From assembly GCA_002364615.1 (NCBI GenBank), contig DEYP01000025.1, positions 248,001 through 312,000 of the forward strand: a stretch of 64,000 nucleotides of DNA. Direction: 5' to 3'. This stretch comes from Arsukibacterium sp. UBA3155. Its GTDB lineage: Bacteria > Pseudomonadota > Gammaproteobacteria > Enterobacterales > Alteromonadaceae. A program made the position numbers and the translations under genes. The notes under the pieces are model-generated. The model saw nothing but the letters and a program-made list of their open reading frames with translations. It ran no database searches and was not told where the DNA came from. Of the stretch, positions 45,028-55,018 are shown in pieces (the first letter of the stretch is position 1; the number at the start of each line of letters is the position of its first letter).

Positions 45028-46758
45028 TCAGCTCAGTGCGGTCATATGCCGCACAATAAGTTGTAAGTTTTGCTGTTCGCGGTATTCGTTAATATCCAGC
45101 TGAAAAGCCAGGTGCACTTTCTTCACGTTGACATCCGGCCAGGTTTTATTATCGGCATTAAACCAGATAGCATCAATCAGCAGTCCGTTTGCCCCTTGCA
45201 ACATCAGTTTTAAATGCCGTTCGGCCAGCATTTTCTGGCTTACTAAGGCAAATTCACCATCGAAAACCGGTTCAGGAAATGCCTGCCCCCAAGGTCCGGC
45301 ATTTTGCAATAACCGGGCAAAATTGAGATCAAAGCACTCCGCCTCAAGCTCACCGTCACTGTATATTACGGCGGTCAGCTGCTCAGCCGTTAAATGTTTT
45401 TTGGCGGTTAAGCTTAGTGCCAGCTGAAAGGTTTCCAGGCGCTCGGCAGCGATGGTTAGCCCGGCTGCCATAGCATGGCCCCCAAATTTTTTAATTAGCC
45501 CCGGGTACTGGCTGGCAATTTCTTCCAGTAAATCTCGGATATGTAAGCCGGGTATTGATCGGGCCGAGCCTTTCAACTCGCCATTGTCGCCTTCAGCAAA
45601 CACAATAGTGGGCCGGTGAAACTGCTCTTTAATCCGACCGGCTAAAATACCGATCACGCCCTGATGCCAGTCACTACGGTATAAACATAAACATTCCGGC
45701 AACGTAGTGCCGTCAAACGATAACTTGCTTAAAAAGGCTTGCGCCTCTAACTGCATGCTTTGTTCTATTGCCCGGCGTTCGACATTAAGCGCATCAAGCT
45801 CTGCAGCGTACTGCCGGGCTAAACCCAGCTCAGGTGCCAGCAGACAACTTATGCCCAGTGCCATATCATCCAGCCGGCCCGCCGCATTTAAACGCGGCGC
45901 CAGTGAAAAGCCAAAATCGCTGGCCGTCAGCTTCTGTGCCTTGCGGTTGGCAACATCAATCAGTGCCTGAATGCCAGGCCGGCATTTACCACTGCGAATT
46001 CGCATCAGGCCCTGATGCACTAAGATACGGTTGTTGGTATCGAGCGGCACCACATCGGCCACCGTTCCGAGCGCGACTAAATCCAGTAATTCGGCAATAT
46101 TGGGTTCTGTCTGGCCGTTGTCAGTAAAATAGTGTTGTTCACGCAAACCAGCCCGCAGCGCCATCAGCAAATAAAATGCGACACCTACACCGGCCAATGC
46201 CTTACTGGGGAAGGAACAGCCGGGTTGATTGGGATTAACAATCGCATCGGCATTGGGTAAGGTGTTGCCAGCTAAGTGGTGGTCAGTCACTAAAACTTTT
46301 ACACCCGCTTTTTTAGCCAATGCCACGCCTTCCACAGCCGAAATACCATTATCGACGGTAATGATTAATTCAGCGCCTTGCGCTACCACCAGCTCTGCCA
46401 GCTCCGGGGTCAGGCCATAACCATATTCAAAGCGGTTTGGCACCATATATTCCAGATATTTAAAACCAAAGGCTTTTAAACCTGCCATTAATACGGCAGT
46501 ACTGGTGGCCCCATCAGCGTCAAAATCGCCAACAATGACAATATGTTGCTGCTGATGCAATGCAGTAATCAATAGCTGTACTGCCAGGTCTATCCCTTTT
46601 AAAGCACTGAAAGGCAATAACCCAGCCGCCCCCCGCTCCAGTTCATTGCTATGATTGATGCCGCGATTCTGGTACAACCGACGTAGTACAGGGTGTAGGT
46701 GTTCCGCGATAATCTGGTCGGTCATTGGCTCACGCCGGCTGATTTGTTTTAACTGCAC
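45028..46758 (-). CDS. recJ: Single-strand-specific 5'-3' exonuclease RecJ
   Basis: This DHH-family nuclease acts in recombination and mismatch repair. The metal-binding motifs are GDFDADGATS, TVDNGIS and TDHHLAG, followed by the late motif GGHAMAAGLTI. The start was placed at GTG 46758, giving 576 residues against 577 in E. coli. An upstream ATG at 46809 adds 17 residues that do not resemble RecJ, while VQLKQISRRE at the GTG start does. It lies 94 bases from dsbC on the same strand. Confidence 0.96.
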   Translation of the reverse strand: MQLKQISRREPMTDQIIAEHLHPVLRRLYQNRGINHSNELERGAAGLLPFSALKGIDLAVQLLITALHQQQHIVIVGDFDADGATSTAVLMAGLKAFGFKYLEYMVPNRFEYGYGLTPELAELVVAQGAELIITVDNGISAVEGVALAKKAGVKVLVTDHHLAGNTLPNADAIVNPNQPGCSFPSKALAGVGVAFYLLMALRAGLREQHYFTDNGQTEPNIAELLDLVALGTVADVVPLDTNNRILVHQGLMRIRSGKCRPGIQALIDVANRKAQKLTASDFGFSLAPRLNAAGRLDDMALGISCLLAPELGLARQYAAELDALNVERRAIEQSMQLEAQAFLSKLSFDGTTLPECLCLYRSDWHQGVIGILAGRIKEQFHRPTIVFAEGDNGELKGSARSIPGLHIRDLLEEIASQYPGLIKKFGGHAMAAGLTIAAERLETFQLALSLTAKKHLTAEQLTAVIYSDGELEAECFDLNFARLLQNAGPWGQAFPEPVFDGEFALVSQKMLAERHLKLMLQGANGLLIDAIWFNADNKTWPDVNVKKVHLAFQLDINEYREQQNLQLIVRHMTALS

Positions 46759-46852
46759 ACCTAATACCTGTATTATGTCACTTTTGTTGTCATAACTAAG
46801 TTTTGTCACTGGCTTTTCACCCGGCCTCTAAACCACGGCGTACCACTGGGGC

Positions 46853-47587
46853 TTACATTGCTTCAAGCTGTTTTAACAGACTTTCAGCCGGCTGATAACC
46901 GGGAATTATCCGACCACTTGCCAACACTAAGGCCGGGGTACCATTGATACCAAAAGACTGACCCAGCTCATAATGCCGTTTCACCGGGTTTTCACACATC
47001 GCCGGAGGGTTACGCTTGCCATCTTTGGCTAAATCCATGGCTTTTTGCTGATTACGCGAACACCACAGATGTTGCATTTCCAATGCCGTTTTACTGTTTA
47101 AGCCGCCTCTGGGGAAGGCCAGATAACGGACAGTAATGCCGGCCTTGTTGTAATCTTTCATTTCGTTGTGCAGCTTTTGACAAAAACCACAGGTTGGGTC
47201 AGTAAAGGCATACACAATATGTTGCTCATTCTCCGCTTTATACTCAATGTAGCTGTCAGCCAAAGCCGGTATTTGCTTGTTAACATAACTACGCATCTGT
47301 ACATCGTTTACCAGCTCAGATTGTTGTAGGTCGAAGACATTACCCTCAATAAAAAAGCGGCCATCGGTACTGGTAAAAAACAAGCCTCGCTGGGTAAACA
47401 CCTGTAACAAGCCCGGCATCGGGCTGTTGGCAACCGCATTTACCTGCAAGCCAAGCGGCGCAAGACTGTTGGAGATATCACTGAGCTCTGGCGCTTCACT
47501 TTTCTGTTGCGCCAGCACACCGGCACTTAAACTCACACTTAAACTAAATACACCCAGAGTAAGGGTACCTGATAACCAGTTTTTCAT
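46853..47587 (-). CDS. dsbC: Periplasmic disulfide isomerase DsbC
   Basis: A signal peptide (about 1-26, ending GVLA) is followed by the dimerisation domain and a thioredoxin-like domain with the redox motif CGFC at 133-136. The cis-Pro loop is GTPALVLASG, and a second Cys pair (LWCSR, AMCENP) matches DsbC. It reshuffles wrong disulfides in the periplasm. The 244-residue length is normal, and the xerD-dsbC-recJ order is conserved. Confidence 0.96.
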   Translation of the reverse strand: MKNWLSGTLTLGVFSLSVSLSAGVLAQQKSEAPELSDISNSLAPLGLQVNAVANSPMPGLLQVFTQRGLFFTSTDGRFFIEGNVFDLQQSELVNDVQMRSYVNKQIPALADSYIEYKAENEQHIVYAFTDPTCGFCQKLHNEMKDYNKAGITVRYLAFPRGGLNSKTALEMQHLWCSRNQQKAMDLAKDGKRNPPAMCENPVKRHYELGQSFGINGTPALVLASGRIIPGYQPAESLLKQLEAM

Positions 47588-47618
47588 AAACCTTCCTAAT
47601 TAATGTAGCGGATAAACC

Positions 47619-48536
47619 CTAGCCACGCGGATGATGTAGCTGATGCAGTTGCTGCAAACGAGCCTGAGCAACATGGGTATAAATTTGGGTTGTGGATAAA
47701 TCACTATGCCCCAGTAGCATTTGTACGACTCGTAAATCGGCACCGTGGTTCAACAAATGGGTGGCGAAAGCATGGCGCAGCGTATGCGGTGACAGCTCTG
47801 CCTGAATACCCGCTACTTTGGCATAAAACTTAATCCGGTGCCAGAACGTTTGGCGGGTCATCTGGCTACCACGGCTGCTGGTAAACACTAAATTACTGTC
47901 GCCTTTCACTAAATCAGTACGGGCATGATGCAAATAACGACTAAGCCAATCCTGGGCGTCTTCACCCATCGGCACTAACCGCTCTTTACTGCCTTTGCCA
48001 AGCACCCGCAATACGCCCTGATTAATACTCACCTGCTGCAAAGTCAGACTTGTTAATTCAGTAACCCTTAAGCCGCACGCATACAGCAGTTCCAGCATGG
48101 CTTTATCGCGAAACTGAATAAGTTCATTACAGTCAGGCGCTTGCAGCAACGCCTCAACATCTTGCTCAGATAAGGTTTTAGGCAAACTACGTCCAATTTT
48201 AGGATTAACCAGTTCTGTTACCGGATTAACGTCGCAGCGCCCGGCCTTATGATAATGTCGGTAAAACCGTCGCAAGCTGCTGAGCATTCTGGAGCCACTA
48301 CGTGGACTCAGTTGTTGCTGATAACGAATAGCCAGAAACTGATTAATCAGCTGGCTGTCTGCCGTTAAAAAGTGTTGCTGCTGCGTTGCCAGGTAACGGC
48401 CGAACAAGGTCAAATCACTGCCATAGGCACTTAACGTATGCGGGCTGACATCTTTCTCTAACCAGAGCTGATCCAGAAATTGTTGAATCAATGCCTGCTC
48501 GGCAGGGGCCAGGGCTGGTGGTTGTTCCGGGTTCAT
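47619..48536 (-). CDS. xerD: Site-specific tyrosine recombinase XerD
   Basis: XerD with XerC resolves chromosome dimers at dif. The catalytic set is complete: Arg157, Lys181, His251, Arg254, His277 and Tyr286. The N-terminal SAM-like core-binding domain spans about 12-110. The length is 305 residues. It is divergent from fldB and followed by dsbC, the order known in Enterobacteria, which supports XerD rather than XerC. Confidence 0.96.
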   Translation of the reverse strand: MNPEQPPALAPAEQALIQQFLDQLWLEKDVSPHTLSAYGSDLTLFGRYLATQQQHFLTADSQLINQFLAIRYQQQLSPRSGSRMLSSLRRFYRHYHKAGRCDVNPVTELVNPKIGRSLPKTLSEQDVEALLQAPDCNELIQFRDKAMLELLYACGLRVTELTSLTLQQVSINQGVLRVLGKGSKERLVPMGEDAQDWLSRYLHHARTDLVKGDSNLVFTSSRGSQMTRQTFWHRIKFYAKVAGIQAELSPHTLRHAFATHLLNHGADLRVVQMLLGHSDLSTTQIYTHVAQARLQQLHQLHHPRG

Positions 48537-48745
48537 GATTTATTGCCTGAGTGGCGATACTGCTGCATCCTATATTAGCCGATCACACTCATTGGGCATA
48601 GCCCCGGTTTTATTCCGGAGCAACGACCCGTTACCCCCGCTGCATCATGTTATCAGCGTCATCATCACCTCTGCTGCATGTCTGATGTGGGTTCTGCTAA
48701 CAGCTTCTGCTACAATACGCCGCAGAACTTGCAGGCGGAACTTCG

Positions 48746-49264
48746 ATGAAAATAGGCTTATTTTACGGCTCAACCACATGCTATACCGAAATGGTGGCAG
48801 AAAAAATTCAGGCACTGATCGGCGCTGATGTGGTCGATTTGCATAATATTAAAACCGTGTCACTGAGCAGAATGGCTGATTATCAGTTACTGATACTTGG
48901 CCTATCCACCTGGGATTTTGGTGAAATCCAGGAAGACTGGGAAGCACATTGGGATGAGATCAGTCATATAGACTTAACCGGTAAAACCGTCGCTATATAT
49001 GGTATGGGCGATCAGCTGGGTTACGCAGAGTGGTTTATTGATGCTGTAGGTATGCTGCATGACGCTATCGCCCCACAGCAACCCGATCGGATTGGCTTCT
49101 GGCCCACCGCCGGCTACGATTTTATCGCCTCTAAAGCACTAACGGACGACGGACAGTTGTTTTACGGTCTGGCGCTGGATGATGAAAACCAATACGAACA
49201 AACTGACGAGCGGCTAAATATTTGGGTAAGCCAGATATTAACCGAAATAGCCGAGCGGCTTTAA
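48746..49264 (+). CDS. fldB: Flavodoxin FldB
   Basis: This 172-residue flavodoxin has the FMN-phosphate loop as GSTTCYTE and the aromatic FMN-stacking segments STWDFGEIQEDW and GMGDQLGYAEWF. It transfers electrons at low potential. Its position, divergent from xerD, is that of fldB in E. coli. Confidence 0.93.
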   Translation: MKIGLFYGSTTCYTEMVAEKIQALIGADVVDLHNIKTVSLSRMADYQLLILGLSTWDFGEIQEDWEAHWDEISHIDLTGKTVAIYGMGDQLGYAEWFIDAVGMLHDAIAPQQPDRIGFWPTAGYDFIASKALTDDGQLFYGLALDDENQYEQTDERLNIWVSQILTEIAERL

Positions 49265-49302
49265 TCAAATGCATTTGGCCGGGCGTCTTTAACAGAGTGT
49301 CA

Positions 49303-50049
49303 TTAGAACTTCAGATAAAAATCCCGTAACAGGCTTCGGTATTGTTCGCTGTAACAGCCGGTGGGTTCGTGAATAATCAATTGTTGCTGCGCCGGCGTGC
49401 ATGCCTCCCTTTGCCACTGCATCAGGCGGCGCAGGGGCAGGTTATCAGAGCGGCTAAACACCACACAGCTTGCGCTGAGAAACCAGCCCTGCTCCAGCGC
49501 TATCCGGCTGAATGTTTCAGCACCGGTATCAGGCAATATCAGCGCAAAGCTTCCCCCTGGTGCCAGTAGCGCTGCGGCTTTGGCCAGCAATAAAGGCATC
49601 GGCAAGCTGTCGGTATGCCGGGCCTGGTTACGCTGGCTATCTGGACTTAGCAAGGCATTGTCAAAAAAAGGCGGGTTAGACACAATTAAAGCGTAACGTT
49701 CAGCTGGCTGATAGGTTAGAATATCGCCTCTTAAAAGTTGCAAGCGACTGGCAAAGGGGCTTTGGTCAAAATTGTGCTTAGCCTGGCCGGCGGCATCGGC
49801 ATCAAGTTCAATCGCATGAATGTTTGCTGCAGGAGCGCGTTGTGCCAGCATTAAACTGATTAAGCCACTACCGGTACCAATGTCTAACACTGTACTGGCG
49901 GCAGCAGTCACTGCAGAGTCTGTTGTGCTGAATATAGCTGGCAGACGGGCCCAGGCTCCCAGTAGTAGACCGTCAGTACCGACTTTCATCGCGCACTGAT
50001 CATGGCCCACAAAAAATTGTTTACACTTAAAACCAGCTGACATCTTCAC
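49303..50049 (-). CDS. trmN6: tRNA1(Val) (adenine37-N6)-methyltransferase
   Basis: This SAM-dependent enzyme of the YfiC/TrmN family (248 residues) methylates A37 of tRNA1-Val. The SAM-binding motif is LDIGTGSGLISLMLAQ, and the catalytic N6-adenine motif NPPF is present in IVSNPPFFDN. The GHDQCAMKVGTDGLLLGAW start is typical. It is divergent from srmB, as in E. coli. Confidence 0.94.
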   Translation of the reverse strand: MKMSAGFKCKQFFVGHDQCAMKVGTDGLLLGAWARLPAIFSTTDSAVTAAASTVLDIGTGSGLISLMLAQRAPAANIHAIELDADAAGQAKHNFDQSPFASRLQLLRGDILTYQPAERYALIVSNPPFFDNALLSPDSQRNQARHTDSLPMPLLLAKAAALLAPGGSFALILPDTGAETFSRIALEQGWFLSASCVVFSRSDNLPLRRLMQWQREACTPAQQQLIIHEPTGCYSEQYRSLLRDFYLKF

Positions 50050-50119
50050 CTCTGGCGACAGTTTACTGAGTGCTTAGCGGGTTTGTCATCTGAATAATGC
50101 CATTTCAAGGAATACCTTT

Positions 50120-51343
50120 ATGAGCTTTGCCGATTTTCAATTCGACGACTCTATTAACCAGGCACTGGACCAGGCTGGTTTTACCGAGCCTACTCTTATT
50201 CAGCAACTGGCCATTCCGCCAGCACTGGATGGTCGGGATGTGCTGGCCAGCGCGCCTACCGGCACCGGAAAAACTCTGGCTTTTGTGTTGCCGGCTATAC
50301 AGTACCTGCTGGATTTCCCGCGGCGCGACCCAGGCTTCTGCCGGGTACTAGTAATGACGCCCACCCGCGAATTGGCATTTCAGGTATATGAAGAATTTAA
50401 ACAGCTGGCGCAGTACACCAAGCTTAACGTTGGGGTTATTACCGGCGGCATTAATTACGGTAGCCATAAAGACACGCTGGAAAAAAATAACGACATTCTG
50501 GTTGCCACGCCGGGTCGCTTAACCGAGTACCTGGATGAAGAGAGCTTTCAGGCTGATGAAGTGGAAGTACTGATCCTGGATGAAGCCGATCGGATGCTCG
50601 ACATGGGCTTTATTGGTGAAATGAACCGGATAGTGCTGGAAGCCCGGCGCCGACGCCAGACCTTTTTATTCTCGGCCACGCTGGAGGGGTTAAACCTGGA
50701 ACGGTTTGCCGAGCGGGCTTTAAAAGAGCCGGAACTGATTGAAGCTGTACCATCACGCAAAGAAAAAGCAAAAATTCTGCAGTGGTTGCATCTGGCTGAT
50801 GACAACGTGCATAAGCTGGCATTGCTAACCCATATTCTCAAGCAGCAAGATGTCACCAAAGCTATTGTGTTTGTCAAAACCCGCGAGCGACTGGCCAGCT
50901 TAACCGGCCAGCTGGAAAGCGCCGGCATTAAATGCTGCTGGCTGCAAGGCGAAATGCCGCAGGATAAGCGCTTGCAGGCAGTCCAGCGTTTCAGCCAGGG
51001 CCAGGTTCCGGTGCTCATTGCCACCGATATTGCAGCACGCGGTCTGGATATTGATGATATTAGCCATGTTGTTAACTACGACATGCCACGCGGTGCCGAC
51101 ACCTATGTTCACCGTATTGGCCGCACCGGCCGTGCGGGCAAAAAAGGCACTGCTATCTCGCTGGTGGAAGCGCATGATATGGCAATGGTCGCCAAAGTGG
51201 AGCGCTATACTGAACAAAAATTGAAACGGCGGGTGATTGATAGCCTGCGGCCAAAACATAAAGAAGCCAAAATTGGCACAAAAAAGAAAAAGCCCGGTAA
51301 GTTAGCAGCCAAAAAACTGGCAAAGAAAACCGTAAAAAAATAA
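50120..51343 (+). CDS. srmB: DEAD-box RNA helicase SrmB
   Basis: SrmB assists 50S subunit assembly. This 407-residue helicase has the Q motif (GFTEPTLIQQLAIP), motif I (APTGTGKT), Ia (PTRELA), II (DEAD), III (SAT), IV-V (ATDIAARGLDI) and VI (HRIGRTGRAG). A basic Lys-rich C-terminal tail follows. The divergent trmN6 neighbour supports SrmB over other DEAD-box paralogues. A terminator hairpin follows. Confidence 0.93.
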   Translation: MSFADFQFDDSINQALDQAGFTEPTLIQQLAIPPALDGRDVLASAPTGTGKTLAFVLPAIQYLLDFPRRDPGFCRVLVMTPTRELAFQVYEEFKQLAQYTKLNVGVITGGINYGSHKDTLEKNNDILVATPGRLTEYLDEESFQADEVEVLILDEADRMLDMGFIGEMNRIVLEARRRRQTFLFSATLEGLNLERFAERALKEPELIEAVPSRKEKAKILQWLHLADDNVHKLALLTHILKQQDVTKAIVFVKTRERLASLTGQLESAGIKCCWLQGEMPQDKRLQAVQRFSQGQVPVLIATDIAARGLDIDDISHVVNYDMPRGADTYVHRIGRTGRAGKKGTAISLVEAHDMAMVAKVERYTEQKLKRRVIDSLRPKHKEAKIGTKKKKPGKLAAKKLAKKTVKK

Positions 51344-51366
51344 CCGTTTTACCGATTGGAGCTGCT

Positions 51367-51401
51367 GCAAACTGGTGATTTTTACCCCAGTTTGCTGCAT
51401 T
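51367..51401 (+). terminator. Rho-independent terminator after srmB
   Basis: GCAAACTGG (51367-51375) pairs with CCAGTTTGC (51387-51395), followed within a few bases by TTTTTT. Confidence 0.8.
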
Positions 51402-51467
51402 TTTTGCCAAAGCATGCTATCAATAGCCATAAATTAGGAATAATTTATTACTACAGGGCATTGAACC

Positions 51468-52535
51468 ATGAATAAACGCCAATTTTTGCAATCCAGCGCG
51501 CTGGCCCTCACTGCTTTACCCCTCGGACTACTCCCTCTTAGTAGCTGCGCTGCAATAAGCAACACGGCAACCGCAGCTAATGCTGGTATTGTTCTGCCCA
51601 AAATGCTCAACCCCGGCGATACTGTGGCACTGGTCAGCCCGTCAAAAGCAACAGATGAACGGCTTGATGTGCAAATAGCCACTGAAGTGCTGCAGGCACT
51701 TGGCTTTAAGGTAAAGCTGGGCCAGCACCTTGAAAACCGCCGCGGCCATCTGGCCGGTACTGATCTGGAACGGGCTGCTGATATCAATGCCATGTTTGCT
51801 GACACCAGCGTCAACGCCATTATTTGTTTACGAGGTGGCTCTGGCGCTGCAAGGTTGCTACCACTACTCGACTACCCGCTCATTAAACGCAACCCGAAAG
51901 TGCTGCTCGGCTACTCTGACATTACTGCCTTGCACAATGCGATTAATGCCCAGACCGGGCTGGTGACCTTTCATGGTCCGAATGGCACCGGAAGTTGGAA
52001 CAGCTTTAACGCCGAACAATTTCAGCGGGTATTTTTTCAGCGTGAACAGATGCGCTATCAAAATGAGCTGAATGCCAAAGATGAACTGGTACCGCGCCAG
52101 AATCGGATAGAAACGATTACCGGCGGCAAAGTTCAGGGGCAGTTAATGGGCGGCAACTTAACAGTATTAACGGCGTTAGCAGGCTCACCTTACTTACCTG
52201 ACTTCACCGATAAGATTTTATTTCTGGAAGATGTAGAAGAAGCACCCTACCGCATTGACCGTATGCTCAGTACCTTAAAACTGATGGGTGCGCTGGATAA
52301 AATTGCCGGCTTTATTTTTGGTGAGTGCACTGCCTGCAGGCCAGGCGGCGGCTTTGGCTGGCTAACCATGGATCAGATATTCGACGACCATATTAAGCCG
52401 CTGAATATACCCGCCTATCGCGGCGCAATGATTGGTCATATCAGTAAACAATTTATTGTGCCGCATGGCGCTCCGGTGGAAATGGATGCGGACACCGGCA
52501 CCTTCCGGATGCTGAACAGCGTGTTCCAGGGTTAA
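51468..52535 (+). CDS. S66-family LD-carboxypeptidase lipoprotein
   Basis: The 355-residue protein begins with a KR-containing hydrophobic signal and a lipobox (LSSC). The S66 (LdcA-like) motifs GDTVALVSPS, LRGGSGAARLL, LGYSDITALHNA, VTFHGPNG, LFLEDVEEAPYRIDRML and GHISKQFIVPHG are all visible, the last with the catalytic His. It would trim the terminal D-Ala from peptidoglycan tetrapeptides. A lipoprotein anchor would put it in the periplasm, unlike cytoplasmic E. coli LdcA. The Tat-like KR start lacks a true twin-arginine. Confidence 0.88.
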   Translation: MNKRQFLQSSALALTALPLGLLPLSSCAAISNTATAANAGIVLPKMLNPGDTVALVSPSKATDERLDVQIATEVLQALGFKVKLGQHLENRRGHLAGTDLERAADINAMFADTSVNAIICLRGGSGAARLLPLLDYPLIKRNPKVLLGYSDITALHNAINAQTGLVTFHGPNGTGSWNSFNAEQFQRVFFQREQMRYQNELNAKDELVPRQNRIETITGGKVQGQLMGGNLTVLTALAGSPYLPDFTDKILFLEDVEEAPYRIDRMLSTLKLMGALDKIAGFIFGECTACRPGGGFGWLTMDQIFDDHIKPLNIPAYRGAMIGHISKQFIVPHGAPVEMDADTGTFRMLNSVFQG

Positions 52536-52560
52536 TATGTAATCTGAGGCAGAGTGCGGA

Positions 52561-52855
52561 TTACTCTAAGACGACCGTTGAAGCCCTGTACGGGCGGATA
52601 AATTCGTAGGGAACGAATTTAAACTGCCTTGCTGGCCCGTAGGGTAAACTTCAAGGATGAAGTTTATAAACGAGCCTACAGGGATGTATTTACGGCGTGT
52701 CGTCGTGAGTCATGGGTACGCTCCCGGGTTTAAGCGACTAAGCTGGAAATCCCGCTGTGCTCGCCACAGCAACTCGCAAGCCATCCCTGGCTTGCTCAAA
52801 CACTCTGTGGCTGTGCATCGGGACACCAGCTCAGTCCGCTAAGTTTATCCGTAAA
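52561..52855. repeat. Structured palindromic intergenic repeat
   Basis: No gene is present here. The stretch is a chain of hairpins: GCCC-TGTAC-GGGC (52583-52595), AAATTCGT/ACGAATTT (52600-52620) and TAAACTTCA/TGAAGTTTA (52645-52666). A nested pair follows, with outer arms GCCACAG (52763) and CTGTGGC (52805) around inner arms GCAAGCC (52776) and GGCTTGC (52789). The two AT-rich hairpins share a four-base AGGG/AGGA-type loop. It looks like a dispersed intergenic element of the REP/MITE kind, but a second copy was not found in this window. Confidence 0.6.
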
Positions 52856-52860
52856 ATAAT

Positions 52861-54159
52861 TTACCGCTCCCAGTACGCCTCTTCCAGGCTATCCTCGCGC
52901 TCCGGTAAGCCTTTTGATAATCGCGGGGCGTTCTGCACCAGAATTTCATAACTTACCCGGTTGGCATATTTACACAGCTGGGCAAAACTGGAATACGCCA
53001 GATACGGCATTTCATGCTTGCCTGATAACGGCTGTACCTGCTTATGAAAATGATTGGCGGCCATATCATGCAAAATAGCCGACAACGCGCCATCGCCTGC
53101 ACCATTGGTATTTTTTATCCGCTCCGGGCCGCCCAGATAGGGATCGATATGCGAATACACTTTGAGTGGCTGCTCACAGTATTTGCGTAGCATCGGCCGG
53201 CTGAACTCATACTGGTTAAAATCGGCCAGGCTGGCCGACTTAATCGGGTTGCTGCTTTCCCGTTTTACGCTGTCATCAGTATGGCCGCATAAATACAGGC
53301 CCTCGGCACCGGCGGTGATCAGCACCATATCGGTATGGTCCAAAATAGCTTCCGCTGCTTTCAGCGGATCAGCAAAGCCGGTAAGCGCTTCGGCTTCCAG
53401 CTCGTTCATCGCCAGCACATTAACGTAATTTTTAATGGTACTGATAATTTGCTCGCGATTTTCCTCTACCAGATGACGGGTACCTAAGCTCATGACTACC
53501 GGAACATCATGCGCTTTGGCATCTTCCAGCGCCTTGTGCATGGCGCGCTGAATTGGCTGATTGGTTGCCCGAAGCGGATAAGCACTGACTACAAAAGCAG
53601 AAGCGGCGGCAATAATGTCAGTGGGAATATAATCCGGTTCCAGTTGGTCCATGTCGCTTGGGTCAATAACAAAGGTGCGTTCACCATCCGGGGTAATCAT
53701 GGTAATGCCCCGGCCAATATCGCCGGCAACACCCTGCAAATGGTTCATATCCACTTTTGAGCTGGTGTGACAAACATAATGATAAGCGGGCGATCCCAGG
53801 GCAATATTGGCGGACATCACACCAAGCAATACTGATTTATCGTCGGCCAGCACGGAATAATTGTGGATGGTATTGCCGATAGTACCGCCGGCAAAATGAT
53901 CGGATATTGCCTGCTTGCTAACCAACTCCTGATAAATCGCATTGGCCGTAGCATGCTCAACCAGGTTAGACAGTCCTTTTTGAATATCGTAACGATTCAA
54001 AAAATCATCAGTGACGCTGGCAACCACATCAACTATGGTTTGGTCCAGGCCTACAATATAGGTGTCCAGCTCAGGGCGCACTTCAAAGCTTGGTAATTGT
54101 GGCTTTGGCTGAGATACAGGGAAGTAATGTTTAATTTTACGCAGGCCGGGAAATTTCAT
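52861..54159 (-). CDS. gsk: Inosine-guanosine kinase
   Basis: This 432-residue PfkB-family kinase phosphorylates inosine and guanosine in purine salvage. The ribokinase signature is clear: VGLDQTIVDV near the start, GGTIGNTIHN, and the catalytic motif NGAGDGALSAIL. The length matches E. coli Gsk (434). It is monocistronic on the minus strand. Confidence 0.95.
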   Translation of the reverse strand: MKFPGLRKIKHYFPVSQPKPQLPSFEVRPELDTYIVGLDQTIVDVVASVTDDFLNRYDIQKGLSNLVEHATANAIYQELVSKQAISDHFAGGTIGNTIHNYSVLADDKSVLLGVMSANIALGSPAYHYVCHTSSKVDMNHLQGVAGDIGRGITMITPDGERTFVIDPSDMDQLEPDYIPTDIIAAASAFVVSAYPLRATNQPIQRAMHKALEDAKAHDVPVVMSLGTRHLVEENREQIISTIKNYVNVLAMNELEAEALTGFADPLKAAEAILDHTDMVLITAGAEGLYLCGHTDDSVKRESSNPIKSASLADFNQYEFSRPMLRKYCEQPLKVYSHIDPYLGGPERIKNTNGAGDGALSAILHDMAANHFHKQVQPLSGKHEMPYLAYSSFAQLCKYANRVSYEILVQNAPRLSKGLPEREDSLEEAYWER

Positions 54160-54241
54160 GCTAAAGGCTCAACAACAGACAGGCTGACATTTTAGCAAAA
54201 ATGTCAGCAAAGCCTAAGCGCCTTATGTCACCTTTGGACAA

Positions 54242-55018
54242 TTATTCTGGTTGCTGGCGCAAAAATACCGGTTTATCTGCTGTTGAATCGTCGCGGCTAT
54301 ACCGGTAACCCCCCAGGTTAAAATCGTTAATAGCTTTAGCATCAGTGAGTTGCTGCTGAATAACGTAGCGCGCCATCAGTCCCCGGGCTTTTTTGGCAAA
54401 GAAGCTGATTATTTTATACTGGCCGTTTTTGTAGTCTTTAAATATTGGGGTAACTACTTTGGCCTGCAGTGCTTTGGGTTTAACCGCTTTAAAATATTCC
54501 TGCGATGCCAGATTAAGCAGCACATTAGTATTAAGCTCAGTCAGCTGACTATTCAGGTTGTCAGTAATCTGCCGCTGCCAGAATGCATATAAATCTTTGC
54601 CCGCGCCATTTGCTAGTTTGGTGCCCATTTCAAGCCGATAAGGCAGCATAAGGTCGAGCGGACGTAATACACCGTATAAACCACTTAAAATGCGCAAATG
54701 CTGCTGACTGAACTCGAGTTGTGACGTGGTTAAACTGGCGGCATCCAGGCCCTGATAAACATCGCCGTTAAACATAAACAACGCCGCTTTTGCCTCATTT
54801 TCGGTGTAATCTGGCTGCCACTCGCTAAAGCGGGCGGCATTTAAACCGGCCAGCTTGTCGCTGATATGCATCAGTGAGCTCAGTTCTGCCGGGCTAAGTT
54901 GCTTGCAAAGTGTTGCCAGCTCTGCTGCCTGTGGCAATAATGCCGGCTTAGTGGTCGCCAGTTTTAATGAAACGGGATTGGCATCAAGATCTTTTGCGGG
55001 GGATACAACCATCAACAT
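54242..55018 (-). CDS. yaaA: Peroxide stress protein YaaA
   Basis: YaaA (DUF328) lowers free iron during peroxide stress and shows a DNA-binding fold in crystal structures. This 258-residue protein has the family start MLMVVSPAKDLD, the segment ALFMFNGDVYQGLDA, HLRILSGLYGVLRPLD and YRLEMG. The start was placed at ATG 55018 because AGGTG lies 7 bases upstream; GTG 55027 is an alternative. No OxyR site was recognised. Confidence 0.94.
   Translation of the reverse strand: MLMVVSPAKDLDANPVSLKLATTKPALLPQAAELATLCKQLSPAELSSLMHISDKLAGLNAARFSEWQPDYTENEAKAALFMFNGDVYQGLDAASLTTSQLEFSQQHLRILSGLYGVLRPLDLMLPYRLEMGTKLANGAGKDLYAFWQRQITDNLNSQLTELNTNVLLNLASQEYFKAVKPKALQAKVVTPIFKDYKNGQYKIISFFAKKARGLMARYVIQQQLTDAKAINDFNLGGYRYSRDDSTADKPVFLRQQPE

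Noticed and set aside
52657-52842. Plus-strand ORF of 61 codons
   Set aside because: It is formed inside the structured intergenic repeat, so its codons are explained by hairpin arms.
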